From the NCBI RefSeq assembly GCF_000220395.1, contig NW_004086397.1, forward strand, positions 51,187 to 115,186: a stretch of 64,000 nt of DNA, written 5' to 3'. Positions 24,570 to 38,712 of this stretch are shown piece after piece (position 1 is the stretch's first letter; every line of letters begins with the position of its first letter). The notes beneath the pieces were generated by a model. The model saw only the letters and a program-made list of their open reading frames with translations. It was not told the origin of the DNA and did not search any database. Made by a program: the position numbers and the translations under genes. Origin of the DNA: Ichthyophthirius multifiliis. Taxonomy: Eukaryota; Ciliophora; Oligohymenophorea; Hymenostomatida.

Positions 24570-25030
24570 TTTTTTTTTATTATATTTTTTTTTTATATTT
24601 TTTTATTTATATATTTATTTATGTATTTTTTAGTTAATTAATTAGATTTTAAATTTAAAATAATAAATTTTTTCACTATTTTAGTTTATTTTAGATAATA
24701 ATTTATAATTGTTTATATTATACATATAATTATATATATTTACATATTATTTTAACACTTTTATTTAATATTAAAAAAAAAACAATTTATTTATTTGAAT
24801 ATAAGAATATTTTGAATATTCTTGTGTTTCTAATTAAAAATTTTTTGTTATTTATATTATTTATTTGAAAATATTAAAATATATTTGTTATTTATTTTTT
24901 ATATTTAATATAAAATATTAATATTTTTTTAATAATAATAATAATATTTTTTTTTTTAAAAAAAAAAATACAATCATAAAATAAATAAAAAGAAGATAAA
25001 AAAATAATATTTTAAATAAAAAATAAAAAA
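24570..25030. promoter_or_regulatory. Shared upstream region of divergent HDAC and RING-H2 genes
   Basis: 460 nt of very AT-rich DNA between two divergent start codons, so it should contain both promoters. No specific element stands out beyond poly-T and poly-A tracts. Confidence 0.4.
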
Positions 25031-26469
25031 ATGATTAAACTAAAATAAGAAAATAAATTAATCTAAAAAATCGAACCTAAAAAATTACGTATTGCTCCTT
25101 CCACAAATAAAATCCAATTAAATGAAAATCAACCAAATCCTGAAAAAGCAAACAAAAATACTTCTTTATTTAATAAAAGTTTAAAAGCTCGTTTAATTTC
25201 TTCCCAAAAACAACCAAATACCTTAAACAATAAAATCCTTCGATAATAATAAATAATATAAAAATCTATTTTATAAACAAATATGATTAAAAATAATAAT
25301 TATAATAAGTCATAAAGAACTTTTATTTAGATAATAAACAATAATGTTTAAGAAAATAAATTTACAATAAAAACTACGACTTCAAATATTAAAAATAATA
25401 TTTTAAAGTATAAAATCTAAAATGAAAAAGCTTCTAAAAAACCAAATTTAGAGCAAAGTTAAGAAAAATAACTTAAATAATAATAATAAACACAAGAAAA
25501 ATAATAATAATAATAAATAAAATCTTTAAATGCAATCATAACTACTGAAAATAATTATAATACAAATATAGGAATAAACTAGACAACTACGAACATCTAA
25601 TAACCTATTATTTCTCAAATAAATACTAATGAATAAATTACATAATAATAAATAAAACTATAATCATCCTAATAAATACAATTATAACAAAATTCATAAA
25701 AATAAAAATAAAATTAACATTCCCCTCCATCTAAATAAAATATATAATAATAAAGTTAATTAATAAATAATTAAGATTCTTAGATATATACAGACTAAAT
25801 TAAACCTGAAGAATAAAAAATTAATATTTAATAAACTTCAACTTAACCAGAAATAGATATTCCTCCAATAAGGCCATCAAAAATAATAACATTACCACAA
25901 ACCCAAATATAATAAATAATTTAGCCATAGTAAACAATTGAAAGATAATAAGTAACATATCCATAATAAATAATTTAATCACAACCTTAGAAAATGGAAG
26001 CAATGTCAAAAACTTATTAATAAAATCACGGACCATAAATTCAAATAATAAGAAACATACAAAACGAATAAAATACATAATAAAATTCAATTATATAAAA
26101 TTAACAAAGATAAATATAATAAACATAACAAATCCAACAAGCAAATATTATATAACAAAACTTAATTTCATAAATGGAGTAAAGAAACCGAAGAGCACGT
26201 AAACTAGTAAGAAGATAAATGCGAGAATAATTCGAGGAACGATATAATGAAAGAATATCAGATTCATCTTCTTCATCTTCTTAATAATTATAAAATAATA
26301 ATAGAAGATAAAATTAATAACAAGAAAATTCTGAAGAAGAAACGAAAGAAAATAGAACAAGTATTCCATATTAATAATAAATAAATATAGAAAGAAATGA
26401 ATAACCAGTATATATTAGAGAATATCAGAATAATAATAGAAGACACATAAATAATAATATAGAAAATAC

Positions 26470-26524
<55 letters not shown>

Positions 26525-27008
26525 CCCTTTTAAGAAAGAACTTTCCAAATTTTTATACCTTTAATGTAATTTGCAAACCTCAATAGTAATTTTACTAGAC
26601 ATGAAAACATCTTAACTGGACTTCGAAGTTTTGTCGAAAATATAAACAATAGGTTAAGTTCTATATAAACTTCAGGAGGAAATATTACAAATATAGAAGA
26701 ATTAGCATAAATGATAGCAACTATAAGGCTAGTATAGGGAATTGTTTAATAAAAATAAGGACTAAGTATTGAATGATTAAAAATTTCCCTATAGTAGATA
26801 TTAAAATTTCAGATTTAGATGAAAATGCTCAATTTGTTTAGACAATTGGTAATTAAGAGATAAAGCTAAATTATTAGGTTGTATGCATAAGTTTCATTAA
26901 GGATGTATTGATGCTTGGCTAAAGGAAAGGTTTAATTGCCCTAACTGTAAATTAGATTAAAGATAATTTTTTTAAGATAGAATTCCCTAGACTTTATATA
27001 ATAATTGA
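25031..27008 (+). CDS. Long Gln/Asn-rich protein with C-terminal RING-H2 finger
   Basis: Starts MIKLKQENKLIQKIEPKK and is open for more than 570 codons in the ciliate code. The body is Gln-rich with Pro, Ser and Thr. It then has an Arg/Glu patch (RNRRARKLVRRQMREQFEER), a Ser6 run and a polyAsn tract from an AAT microsatellite (26470-26523). A helical region (FTRHENILTGLRSFVENI) follows. The C-terminus resolves to a RING-H2: IC, LGCMHKFHQGCIDAWLKE, and FNCPNCKLD. Three single-base slips, near 26776, 26785 and 26838, must be bridged; each is at an A-run. The last shared TGA is 27006-27008. Probably an E3 ubiquitin ligase in which the disordered arm binds targets; that role is inference. Confidence 0.75.
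26468..26523. repeat. AAT trinucleotide microsatellite in coding sequence
   Basis: About 18 pure AAT units encoding a polyAsn tract within the RING-H2 gene. Confidence 0.95.
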
Positions 27009-27211
27009 CATAAATATTTTTTTATAATAAAACTATTATTTTTTTATAAATATATATATAAATTAAATGATCTTTTTTATTTATAAATAAAATATTTAAA
27101 ATTTATAATGTATATATATAAATATATATATATATATATAAATATATATATTCTTTAAATTTAATATATATTTATTGAAATTAATAATATTTTATTTATT
27201 GAAATTAATAA

Positions 27212-27339
27212 NNNNNNNNNNNNNNNNNNNNNNNNNNNNNNNNNNNNNNNNNNNNNNNNNNNNNNNNNNNNNNNNNNNNNNNNNNNNNNNNNNNNNNNNN
27301 NNNNNNNNNNNNNNNNNNNNNNNNNNNNNNNNNNNNNNN
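27212..27339. other. Assembly gap (128 N)
   Basis: Run of N inside the cathepsin B gene. The sequence on its left is non-coding and AT-rich with a duplicated TTTATTGAAATTAATA unit (27169-27210). The missing cathepsin C-terminus would need about 280 nt, so the gap size is probably nominal or too small. Confidence 0.99.
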
Positions 27340-28142
27340 TCAAAGCAACTTCAATAGGTCCATTTTCGTAATCTCGCTCATAATAGCTTCTGGATTTGCA
27401 GAAATTCCATAAGCTTTTCACCTTTATAAATATTTTCCTCATATTTAATACTAGATCCTTCATCGCATACTTTTTTACATGGAGGAGTAGGTTATTCACC
27501 TTAACAAGGTGGTAAAGTATCCGAAGGCACATGGTGTGCACAAGGAGGGAAAGAGTAAGCCTAACAAAACTTATTATCTCCATAAAGATCTCCTGAAACT
27601 ATCCCTGTATCTACAAAATATTACATGGCAGCTTCCGGCCATCCTCCATTGCATCCATCTCCACACTATGCACAACACGTGAGCAAATTCTAGGTCGATA
27701 ATCTGACATTTTCACCTGTATGAATACATACTCTATCTGATAAAGATTCCGCAGCAGCAAAAGCCCAACAAGAACCGCAAGTTGATTAATCCCGAACTTC
27801 ATATAAAGAAGGACATTATTTTCCCCATTTTTCTCTCGAATCGAAATTTTTGGGAAGGTTAAGAAGTATTTTTTCCTCTTTTTTTAAAGTTATACTTGAT
27901 TAAGTTTTTAATAAACCCATATGAGCTTTTATTCCTTATATATCAGTGTTTTCGAAACGATTATTTTAACCGGCTTTCCATGTGGTTTTTATTCCGTTTA
28001 TTTAATTGGCGATTTTCTCAAGTTTGGATTTGTATTGTTTATGAGAATCAAATTAAATTTGAGGATTATATATATATTTGTAAATTGAGTAAAATGTTAA
28101 TAGAAATATAGATAATGTTATTATTATTTAATTTAATTTCAT
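27340..28142 (-). CDS. Cathepsin B-type papain-family cysteine protease, 3' end lost in gap
   Basis: Begins [19 protein letters not shown], a signal peptide. A propeptide follows with KTTWKAGQNNRF, the cathepsin B proregion signature, so it is made as a secreted or lysosomal zymogen. The mature part starts near [17 protein letters not shown]. The catalytic Cys lies in [28 protein letters not shown] follows. The occluding loop [15 protein letters not shown] with its His-His pair is specific to cathepsin B and gives dipeptidyl carboxypeptidase activity. The last readable residues are [12 protein letters not shown] and GPIEVAL. Two one-base slips at A4 runs (27413 and 27363) precede the gap. The catalytic His and Asn fall in the gap. 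It presumably acts in digestion or host-tissue proteolysis. Confidence 0.93.
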
Positions 28143-29008
28143 TATTTATTTTTTGCAAAAAGTTATTAAATTTATTTAAATAATATATTAATATAATATA
28201 TAATTATATTTATTTAAATCTTATTTATTATTATATTTTTAACAAAAATATTCATGGGTATATTTTTTTTTAATAAATTCTTTTACTATTTTTATTTTTC
28301 GTTAAAATTTTCGATGATTTCAAATAATTTTAACATTAAAATAATAAATTGATTATAATGATTTTTATAAATAATTAAGTAAAATTGAATTTTTAAACAT
28401 ATTTTTTAATATCTAAAAATAAAAAGAATTTTTATAAATAAGATTTTAATATATATATAACATAATGTTTCAATTATTAAGTTAAATAACAAAAAAATGC
28501 AATTTAAAAATTGTATTATAATAAAATATACATAAAATATTATTTATAAAAATAAACAACTGATATTAATTATTAATAACACAAAAAAAAAGATAAAAGC
28601 AAAATAAAAGAAGAATTAAATAAAAAAATTCATATAATTTTTTTTTAAACTTCACATAAAATTTCAATTTAACATATATTTTTCATCTTCAGTTTAATTT
28701 TTTATATATTTATCAGCAGCACAGCAAAATTAAAAGAGATAATTTTATAAAATATTTTTTAAATTATTCAACTTTTAGTTATTTATTATTTGTTAAAACA
28801 ATATATTTTAAAATTTTTCTTCAAATATAAAAACAATATTTAAATTAAATTATCAAGAAAAATATATTAATTTATACATAAACAGTAGAATGTTTCGCTA
28901 ATATAGTAATTTAATATATAATATGAAAAAAATATTTTATTTTTAGAAAACATTAAAAAAAAAAAAAAATTTATTGATTAACTTGAATATAAATATAAAT
29001 AATATAGT

Positions 29009-29044
<36 letters not shown>

Positions 29045-29598
29045 TTATTATATTAATATTTTTTATATATATAATTTTATATTATTTTAACATTTATTTT
29101 TTATATTTTTTATTATTTTAATTTTTTATTTTTTAGTTAAAAAAATTTATAGTTTATAATTTATTAAATAAATATAAATATATTTAATTATAATAATTTT
29201 TTTTATATTATATTTTTATTTAATATATCTATTTAAATATAAAATAAAATTTCTTTTATATTATATTTATATAATTTCAAATTATATAATATTAAAATTA
29301 TTATTAATTTTTTTATTTTATTTTATTTATAAATTTAACTATTTAATTAAATAAAACATATTTAAAATATTAATTTATTTAAACTTATTAATTTATTTTT
29401 AATTATTCATTTTTAATTTAAAACAAATTTATTATTTAAAACAAAAAAATATTTAAAGACTTAACCTTAACCTAATAACAATTATATTTAAATATAAAAT
29501 AATAAAAAAAAAAATTATAAAAATTTTTAGAAAATAGAGAATAGAAATATAAAAAAACTTATAAAACAATAATTTAAAATTAAAAAAAATAATAAAAA
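28143..29598. other. Intergenic, AT-rich, with one possible exon
   Basis: Mostly featureless AT-rich DNA, with an AT dinucleotide run at about 29011-29041. The one GC-richer patch is on the minus strand at 28664-28738 and is listed separately. Confidence 0.6.
28664..28738 (-). CDS. Possible isolated 3' exon
   Basis: 24 codons with protein-like content (FCCAADKYIKNQTEDEKYML) ending in TGA. The TGC-TGT-GCT-GCT run is GC-rich for this DNA. No upstream exon or start is recognised. It may be chance or a relic. Confidence 0.2.
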
Positions 29599-30805
29599 AT
29601 GTATAAAATAAATTAATTAAAATCAGTTTAATTTTTAAAATTAGAAGGTTCTGATCTGCAATAAGGAACAATATATTTAAACTTAATATACGAAAACCTA
29701 AGTTAAGTTCCAATAATGCTATTATATATTGAAATATGAAATTTATACAAATAGCTAATTCAAGAACTTGGCTTATAAATATTATAAGATATTCCTTTAT
29801 AACAATAAATATAATTGGATATAGAAACATAAGGTAATATAGAGACTTTTTTTATGAAATCGTTTAATAATTATTAGATTTATTACAGTAATTCATTTTA
29901 AGAATTTTTAAATAAAATATAAAGGAGATGCCCTGAATTACAATTAAATTCAAATATAATAGATTAGATAAAAATATAAGCCTATAAAAAATAACAACAT
30001 TAATACTAATAACATTTTGGATTTCCTTTAGAAAAAAATAAATAAATGGGAAATGATTAATAAGATGAGGATTTTTAATTCGAAGAAATAAAATACAATA
30101 ATAAAAAACCATTTTAAAAAAATAGCTAAAAAGTCAGAACATATAAAACTTAATAAATAAACAGAAAAAATAATAAGATTTTCTAAATACTATAAAAAAT
30201 ATATTAAAAGCAAATTAAATTTCATAAATAAATACCAAAAATAAATTGATAATAAATAAATTAAATAAATATTCAATTGTATACAATGTCAAAAAGGAAT
30301 GAAAATTGGTTCCAAATGTAATAACTGTTCCAATTTTAAATAATTTAATTATTCTTATTATTGCTCTTTTTGTCAAAAAAATAATTGTAAAAGCTGCAAG
30401 CAAGATCTTAATTAAATTAATTCTTCCAAAAATATTTTAACATACATAAGATTGCTTTTTGAAGAAAAATTTTCGTGTTAAAATTGTTTTGGTTTCTTTC
30501 CTATTTTTCATTTGGATAAACATTTTTATAATTGTGAAAGAAACTTTACTTTATGTTAATTTTGTAAATAAGAAATGCATTTTAGCGAACTGTAATATCA
30601 TTGCTTAAATTATTGTCCTCTTGTAAAAATTAAATGTGATATATGTCAGGATAAATTTCTTAAATTTAAATAAAATAAACATAATTGTATAAAAAGTTTA
30701 AGAATATTAGATAATAAATGTATGAAAAAGTTTGATAATATGACTGATAATATTGATGAAAAACTTTAAAATCTACAAAATTTAATTAATAATTTTAATA
30801 AATGA
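29599..30805 (+). CDS. Cys/His-rich (TRAF-type zinc-finger-like) protein with long helical N-terminus
   Basis: The C-terminal half, about 30280 to TGA at 30803, reads as a dense Cys/His region. It has CIQCQKGMKIGSKCNNC, YYCSFCQKNNCKSC, FSCQNC, HLDKHFYNC, LCQFCKQEMH, HCLNYC, CDICQDKF and HNC. The recurring C-x2-C...H-x3-4-C units resemble TRAF-type or other treble-clef zinc fingers, so protein or ubiquitin binding is likely. The N-terminal half is helical and Lys/Asn/Gln-rich (YYILKYEIYTNSQFKNLAY). It needs one intron (about 29808-29851) and a slip at an A7 run near 30120. The start at 29599 (MYKINQLK) is plausible but requires an early short intron or slip near 29640. A short coiled coil closes the protein. 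Confidence 0.65.
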
Positions 30806-30976
30806 GATTTTTTATTATAATTATTATTATATATATATTTATATATATATTTATATATATATATATATAATATTTAATAGGAATTATGTTATATATTAAT
30901 TATTTTTTTATAAATAACATATATAGTATATTTTTTTTTTAAATAAAAATTAATAATATATTATTTTTATTATTAT

Positions 30977-32210
30977 TCATAAAATTAGATTAATTTTAAA
31001 TTATTTAATATTATCAATAATTTTAGTATTTTTATTGATCAAATTATTTTTCAAGTTTATATATTCGACTGGGAATTTTTATTTATTTTAAATTATTTAC
31101 TATAAGAATTCCAAAAATTTATTTCCAATTAAATTATCTTATAAATAAATCTATTTTATACTACTTTTTTATATTTTTTGTATTAATAAAATAGCTCCTT
31201 TATCTGTGATTTTATTTCTTTGAATTTTCAAAACTTTTAATTATTTACTATTTTCTATAAATTCACTTAAAAAAGATATTCCTTAATCTCCTAATTCTTA
31301 TTTTTATTTTAATTTATTAATTAAAAAAAATATTTAAAAACTATACCAGCAAAACTAAAATCGCCATTAACTAAATTATCTTTTTTAATTTCTTCGATCA
31401 TTCTTACATATTTTTATTCCAAAATAACACTTTTTATATAGTTCTATCCATTTCCGGTAATTAAATTTGAATTAAAAAGACTATCATCAAAATTTAGTAA
31501 TAATTATTCGTTTATTATATTTATAGAAACTATACTTAACTTTCTTTTCCTTTAAGTAGGGATTTCTTTTTTATAAAAAGTTTAATTTTAATTAATATCA
31601 GATTTGTATTTTGAATAAGAAAAATCATTATTTTTTAACGGACTTTGAATAAAAGGTACTCTTTTTTTGATTAATAACAAAAGCATAAATAAAAAAATAT
31701 AATCTTTACGAAAAAACTTAATTTTATTTTTTATGAAGTAAATGAGATAATTCTAAATCTTATTTATACGAATAATTAATCAAAGAGTTTAATATATTTT
31801 TATAATTTTAATTCAATTCAATATTAATATTATCAAATTAAAACTCTTCCAAATGTTTTTCTAAATTATAATTTGCCTATTCTATATTTAAAATTAATAT
31901 TTCACCTTAATTTATTATATCATTTTCATTATTTATATCATTTTCATCTGCCATAAGATCTAATGAATAACTTTCTTCATTTTAATTTTCACAGAAAGCT
32001 GATAATTTTTTCCAAACACTATTATATATTTTTAATTATTGATTTAATTATTTATTTATATACTTATTTTTCCATATTTAAATTAAATTAATAGCATCTT
32101 TAGGACCTTCTTTTAAAAAAGAAATATAATTATTTTCCATATATTTTGTTTTTTGATTAATTTCGTTTAGAATTTATATTTATTTTTCTTTTAAAAACTC
32201 AAAAATATTC

Positions 32211-32266
<56 letters not shown>

Positions 32267-33011
32267 AAGAAAGATAGTAAAGTAAGAAATAACATTTACC
32301 TCAAAAATTTTATTTGTTTCTGATTTCGCTTTATTCTAATTTTATTTGAGAAATACTTTTATTGTATTTTCATGATTTTAATCTGTCAAAAAACATTATT
32401 TACTTTCAATAATTTTAAACATTCCAATTAAAGTTTCTGCCCTTTTAATTATTTCAGTTAGAACCTCATCTTCAGTTTTTACAAAATGATTTTTATGTTT
32501 TCCAAATAAAGCACAATTTGGACAAATTTTTTATTTGCAATCTACACAAACTAATATATATATATAGATTAAAAATAAAGTATTTATTTTAAGACAAAAA
32601 AAGAATAAAATATACCTATATCTATTATTTTATAATGTAATTTGCATATGTTAGGCTTTTTTTATAGTTGTGATTAACTTTTTAAATTATTTTTGTTAAT
32701 TTAACTTAAAATCATTTAAAATTCTTCTAATGATTTTTTACTTTTTGATAAAGGATTAGTCGATTCTTTTTTTATTCTTTATATTATACTTTTGTTTAAA
32801 GGAAATTTATCAATTATATTATTATCCTCTTAATGATAATAAAATTCTTTCTCTTAGCTTAAAATACTTTTATTATTTTCTAGTTTTTCGACTATACAAC
32901 TTTCGCATAATGTATGTCCACAATTAGGTAGCATTCTTGGCTTTTTTTGCCTTCTTAATCATAAATTAAATTACATAAAGGACACTATAATTCATTATTT
33001 TGGTTTTACAT
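30977..33011 (-). CDS. RING/B-box/coiled-coil protein with C-terminal leucine-rich repeats (TRIM-like)
   Basis: Starts MQNQNNELQCPLCNLIYDQ. The first half of the RING is clear (CPLC, then LPNCGHTLCESCIVEKLE). Where the last Cys pair should stand the sequence reads EFYYHQEDNNIIDKFPLNKS, so the RING looks incomplete. A B-box follows, split by an intron (32551-32615): CKLHYKIIDI, VCVDCKQKICPNCALFGKH. Next is a long helical coiled coil, interrupted by introns at 32210-32299 and 31661-31709. After another intron (31297-31346) come ribonuclease-inhibitor-type LRRs: LKVLKIQRNKITDKGAILLI and IYLQDNLIGNKFLEFL. A one-base slip at an A7 run near 32950 is needed. The domain order predicts a TRIM-like scaffold, possibly without E3 activity. 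Confidence 0.82.
32211..32264. repeat. Perfect palindrome T25-A29 inside an intron
   Basis: 25 T followed directly by 29 A, filling most of the 90-nt intron of the TRIM-like gene (32210-32299). Its transcript would fold into a long A-U hairpin immediately before the 3' splice site. It could also be a homopolymer assembly artefact. Confidence 0.9.
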
Positions 33012-33458
33012 TTATTTATTATTTGTAGAAATAATAAAAAATAATATATATATTATTATAGTATATGTATTTTAATATAAAAAACATAATAATTAATAAA
33101 AATAAAATAATAATTAACATATAATAAATTATATTAATTATATAATATTATTACCATAATAATAAATTTTAATTATATAAATGTATTGTGAGTTTATCAT
33201 ATAAATATATAAAAAGTTTATATTTTATACAATTAAATATATTTATATATATATATATATAAAATTAATTTAACAAATATATAAATTTACACATAAATTT
33301 AATAAAATATTAATTTTTCGTAAATAAATAAAATCTATATGTGGAATGTTCAGTTAATTTAAATTATTATGTCCGATTATCTTTATTTATTTACTTTTTA
33401 AAATAAAAATAATAATAAATAACTTTTTCATTAACTACCTTATTATACTATTCAATAA

Positions 33459-34046
33459 TCATGAAAAAATAATGGTTCATAAATGCCTGTTGTAATATCA
33501 AATATATAATTTATTCTAAAATCAAACATAAAAACTCACATATACATATTTTTATCACAAACAAGTCTATAAAAATCTTTTTTTCTATATATTAGTAATT
33601 CCAAAGCACATAAATTCAAAAATGCATAATGTCCACTAAAAAAAATCACTATTTAATCCATAAGGTACTACAATACTTAGTAATTCAGGTCTTCCCAATA
33701 ATAGCCATCGTTATGGAAATTTTAAAGTAATAATTGTCTAAGTTAACACCCTTCATTATTTAATATAATGCTTTTGAATATATTAATCTTCCTGTGTTTA
33801 TTCTAAATATTAAATATATAAAAAACTAAATCTATTAATAATGAATTATAAATTTGTTAAAATAAGGCTTTTTAGTAATCTTTATTTACTAAATTGCTTA
33901 AAAATTCTAACTTTTTGTGAATTATATCGCTTATACATTCTATTTGGGTATAGTGGGAACTGTATATTTCTTTCCTATGTATACTATGGAAATAAATATT
34001 AATACAATTAAGGTTTTTGAAAAAATATTTCTTAAATAATTTTATC
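33459..34046 (-). CDS. Helical protein of unknown family, start not found
   Basis: The minus strand is open from about 34046 to a 24-nt GTGAG...TTTTAG intron (33516-33539). It then continues in phase to IFDITTGIYEPLFFHDY and TGA at 33459. The sequence has the look of an alpha-solenoid: HYTQIECISDIIHKKLEFLS, FQQIYNSLLIDLVFYIF, GCQLRQLLLQNFHNDGYYWE. No Met is in frame at the 5' end, so an upstream exon is missing or it is a gene fragment. Armadillo/RIH-like or exocyst-like folds are possible but not shown. There is no repeat or transposon signal around it. Confidence 0.45.
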
Positions 34047-34210
34047 CGTTTTATTATATATATATATAAATTTAAAAATATAAAGAATTTTATTTTTATA
34101 TTTTTTCAAAAAAAAAAAAAAAATATTTATAAATTAAAATAAATTAAATTTTATACAACTTTTTTTTAGTATGATTATAATAATATTTTTGTTTATAATA
34201 TTTATTTTTT

Positions 34211-35952
<1,742 letters not shown>

Positions 35953-36436
35953 TGAAAATTAAAAAAAAAATATTTATTATTTTTTTAAAGAAGATTAAGT
36001 ATTATATTTAAAAATAATTAAAAATTAGAAAATATTATAATTTTGAATTAAAAAAACTAAATTAATAATATATATAAATATACTATTATATTAATATTTT
36101 TAAAATATAAAATTTTAATTTTTTATGTATTCAATAAATATAATTATAAATATATTAAAAATTTTTATATTTGATTTACTTATTATTTATTTATTTAAGT
36201 ATTTTAAAATTTAATAATATAAAAAATTATCTTAATATAATAAATATATTAAACATATATATATATATATATAAAATAATAAAATAAATTTTATTTTATT
36301 TGTAAATTTTAAAAATAACTGAATATATATATTATTTTTATTATAATACTAATAATAGATATAAATAAAAAATATATATTATTTAAATTTTACATATATA
36401 TATTACTTTTTTTAAAATAAATAAGTTATTTTTAAT

Positions 36437-36500
36437 AATTATAAAAAGTTTCTATTTACTTTAACTTTTTTTTTTTTCTTTTAACTTTTTTTTTTTTCTT
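36437..36500. repeat. Short tandem duplication AACTTTTTTTTTTTTCTTTT type
   Basis: Two adjacent copies of a 19-nt unit (TTAACTTTTTTTTTTTTCT) at 36461-36499, right past the stop of the coiled-coil gene. Confidence 0.7.
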
Positions 36501-37132
36501 CATAACTTTTTTACTTTATAATTATTCAATAAATTATTTTTAAGCATTTATAATTGCTTAATTATTTTATTTAATATCTTCTTTTTCGTTATATAATTAT
36601 TATATTTTTTCTCTAAAAATTAATAAAGCATTTTTTTTTCTTAAACAACTCTTTCGATTAAATTATCTTTTGATTATATATCAACTTTTAAATCGTGATT
36701 TAGTTCATTTTCATTTTATTTTTATACAATAATTAATTAACTACATTTTATAAATATTAATTTTTTTTTATAATTCTTAATAATCTTTTAAATTAATTTA
36801 GGTTTTTTAATATTCTTAAAGTTATATTTTTTATTCTTTAACAGCTTTTTTATTATATGATAATTCTTGTTTTAATTATTAATTTTCTTATTGTAATTTT
36901 TATATTTATTATAAATTTTTTTTTGATTGTCTTTATATTCTAATATTAAATTTAATGCTTAATCTATTTCATTTTAAAGGCTTTATTTTTATTTTTATTC
37001 TTTCTATATATTATTATCATATGATTTTAATTTAATTAGCGATTTTGATGTTTTTTATTAACTATTTATTAATTCTTAAAGTGTATATTATGATTAATTA
37101 CTATATTATTAAGAAATATTATGAGACTACAT
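36500..37132 (-). CDS. Coiled-coil protein, about 210 residues
   Basis: Begins MQSHNISQQYSNQSQYTL, then continuous Gln/Lys/Glu/Asn heptads (KNLQQIQKLQQENQQLKQEL, QLQEYQKTQINLKDYQ). After about 36760 the coding frame shifts by one (at an AAAA run) and resumes as NHDLKVDIQSKDNLIERVVQ, ending ...NNYKVKKL and TGA at 36500. It is a coiled coil from end to end and should multimerise. No family assigned. The frame break looks like a base-call slip. Confidence 0.65.
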
Positions 37133-37909
37133 TTTTCTTAAAAATATTAAATAATTTATATTTTATATTAATTAAAAAACTTTTTTATATTATTTTTTTC
37201 TTATAAACACTAGAGTAATAAATAATTATCTTATATATATTTATCAAATAATAAAATATATTACCTTAATATATTAAATATATATGTATTTTAAAAAATT
37301 TAAAATAAGTTTATAATAATTATTTCCTTTTTATATATTCATCTTTCTTTAAAATTTTAAAATAAATAGATAAATATTAATATTTACATTTATATAATTT
37401 TGTTTTTTATAAAATTTAATTTTTATTTTTATATAATTTGAAAAAAGCATTATAAAATAAAAAATTAAATGAAGTATTTAAAATAAAAAAATAGTATATT
37501 TTATTTAATATAAAATTGATATGCAAATGTGTTAGTTTATTTTTTTTAATTTTTAATTTTTTATTAGATTTAAAATTGAAGACATCATTATTATTTTATA
37601 ATTCTTATTTTTAATTTTACCTTATATACTAAATTTATATTCTTTAAAAAAAAAATTCAATATAATATTTTTTTATTACTTTAAAAATAAATTATTTATA
37701 ATGTTTTCATAGAAATATTAAATATTTAATTATTTTAGATATTAATTATATAAATATATATATTATTTATATATTTTTTTTTATTATATATATATTTATA
37801 TATATATATTTTATATATATATACAAAATAATTTTATTTATAAAAAATTAATTAATAATTTTTTAAATAGCATTATTATTCTATTAATATTTATGAGTTA
37901 AAATGATTT
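37133..37909. other. Intergenic, AT-rich
   Basis: No coding signal seen. AT/TATATAT runs lie at about 37756-37830. Confidence 0.6.
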
Positions 37910-38165
37910 ATGTCCAACATTAAGTTATCAAATTATGATTATGAACTTTAGTTTATATAAATAAAAGCACAAACTTTTTATAATTTTTTTTTTATTTTTT
38001 TTTAATTTCCACTTAAATTAGTATTTTATAAAAAATGAAGGTTTTTTTTTATAACTTTATAATAGTTAAATAGTTAATAATGAAAGTTATAAAGATATTT
38101 TTGAGCATTACACTTAGAATGCATATTTGATATACAAAATTGCTATTTTTATGTTTATAAAATGA
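37910..38165 (+). CDS. Very small two-exon protein, uncertain
   Basis: MSNIKLSNYDYEL at 37910 can be joined through a GTTTATA...TAATAG intron (about 37949-38064) to NNESYKDIFEHYTQNAYLIY, ending at TGA 38163. The splice keeps phase and both parts look protein-like (Tyr/Asn-rich with acids). The mature product would be under 50 residues with a hydrophobic end (IAIFMFIK). It could instead be the first exons of a longer gene whose later exons I cannot see in 38170-38700. Confidence 0.35.
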
Positions 38166-38712
38166 AAAGCCTGCTGAAATAAAATTCCATTAATAAAATT
38201 AGATATTATTATTGTTTCTTTTTTAAAATTTAATCTAGTTAAAATATAAATAATTTCATTATTTTATTTTCGTATTATTTCTGTAATTATAATAATTTTT
38301 TATTTATTATTATAAATAAATCTTATTTTAAATATTTTTATATATTATAGACATTTCTGAAAATAGTATTTTTTTAAATATTAGTAATAATTTATAAATT
38401 TCTTAAAAATATATAAATCTTTAAATTATAATGTATTTTAATATTAATTTTATATAAATGCTTCTATTAAATAATATATAAAAATTACATTTTTTTTAAA
38501 AAAATATAATATTTAATAAATATTAAATTAATATTAATATTAATGTTAGTGTATTTATAAAAATATATTTCAAACTACTATTATTTAAAGAATATTAAAA
38601 AAAAATATTATATAAAATTTCAAAATAATTACTAATAAAAACATTATTAAAATTTTTAAATTTAATTATAAAAATAAAATATTACATTCAAATTAGTAAT
38701 TAAAATATATTA

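Noticed and set aside
26288-26548. PolyIle minus-strand ORF
   Set aside because: It is the antisense of the AAT microsatellite and Gln/Asn-rich coding sequence of the RING-H2 gene.
27161-27583. Minus-strand reading frame running through the N gap
   Set aside because: It exists only because N is read as unknown residues. The real coding frame to its right is cathepsin B, and the left flank is non-coding.
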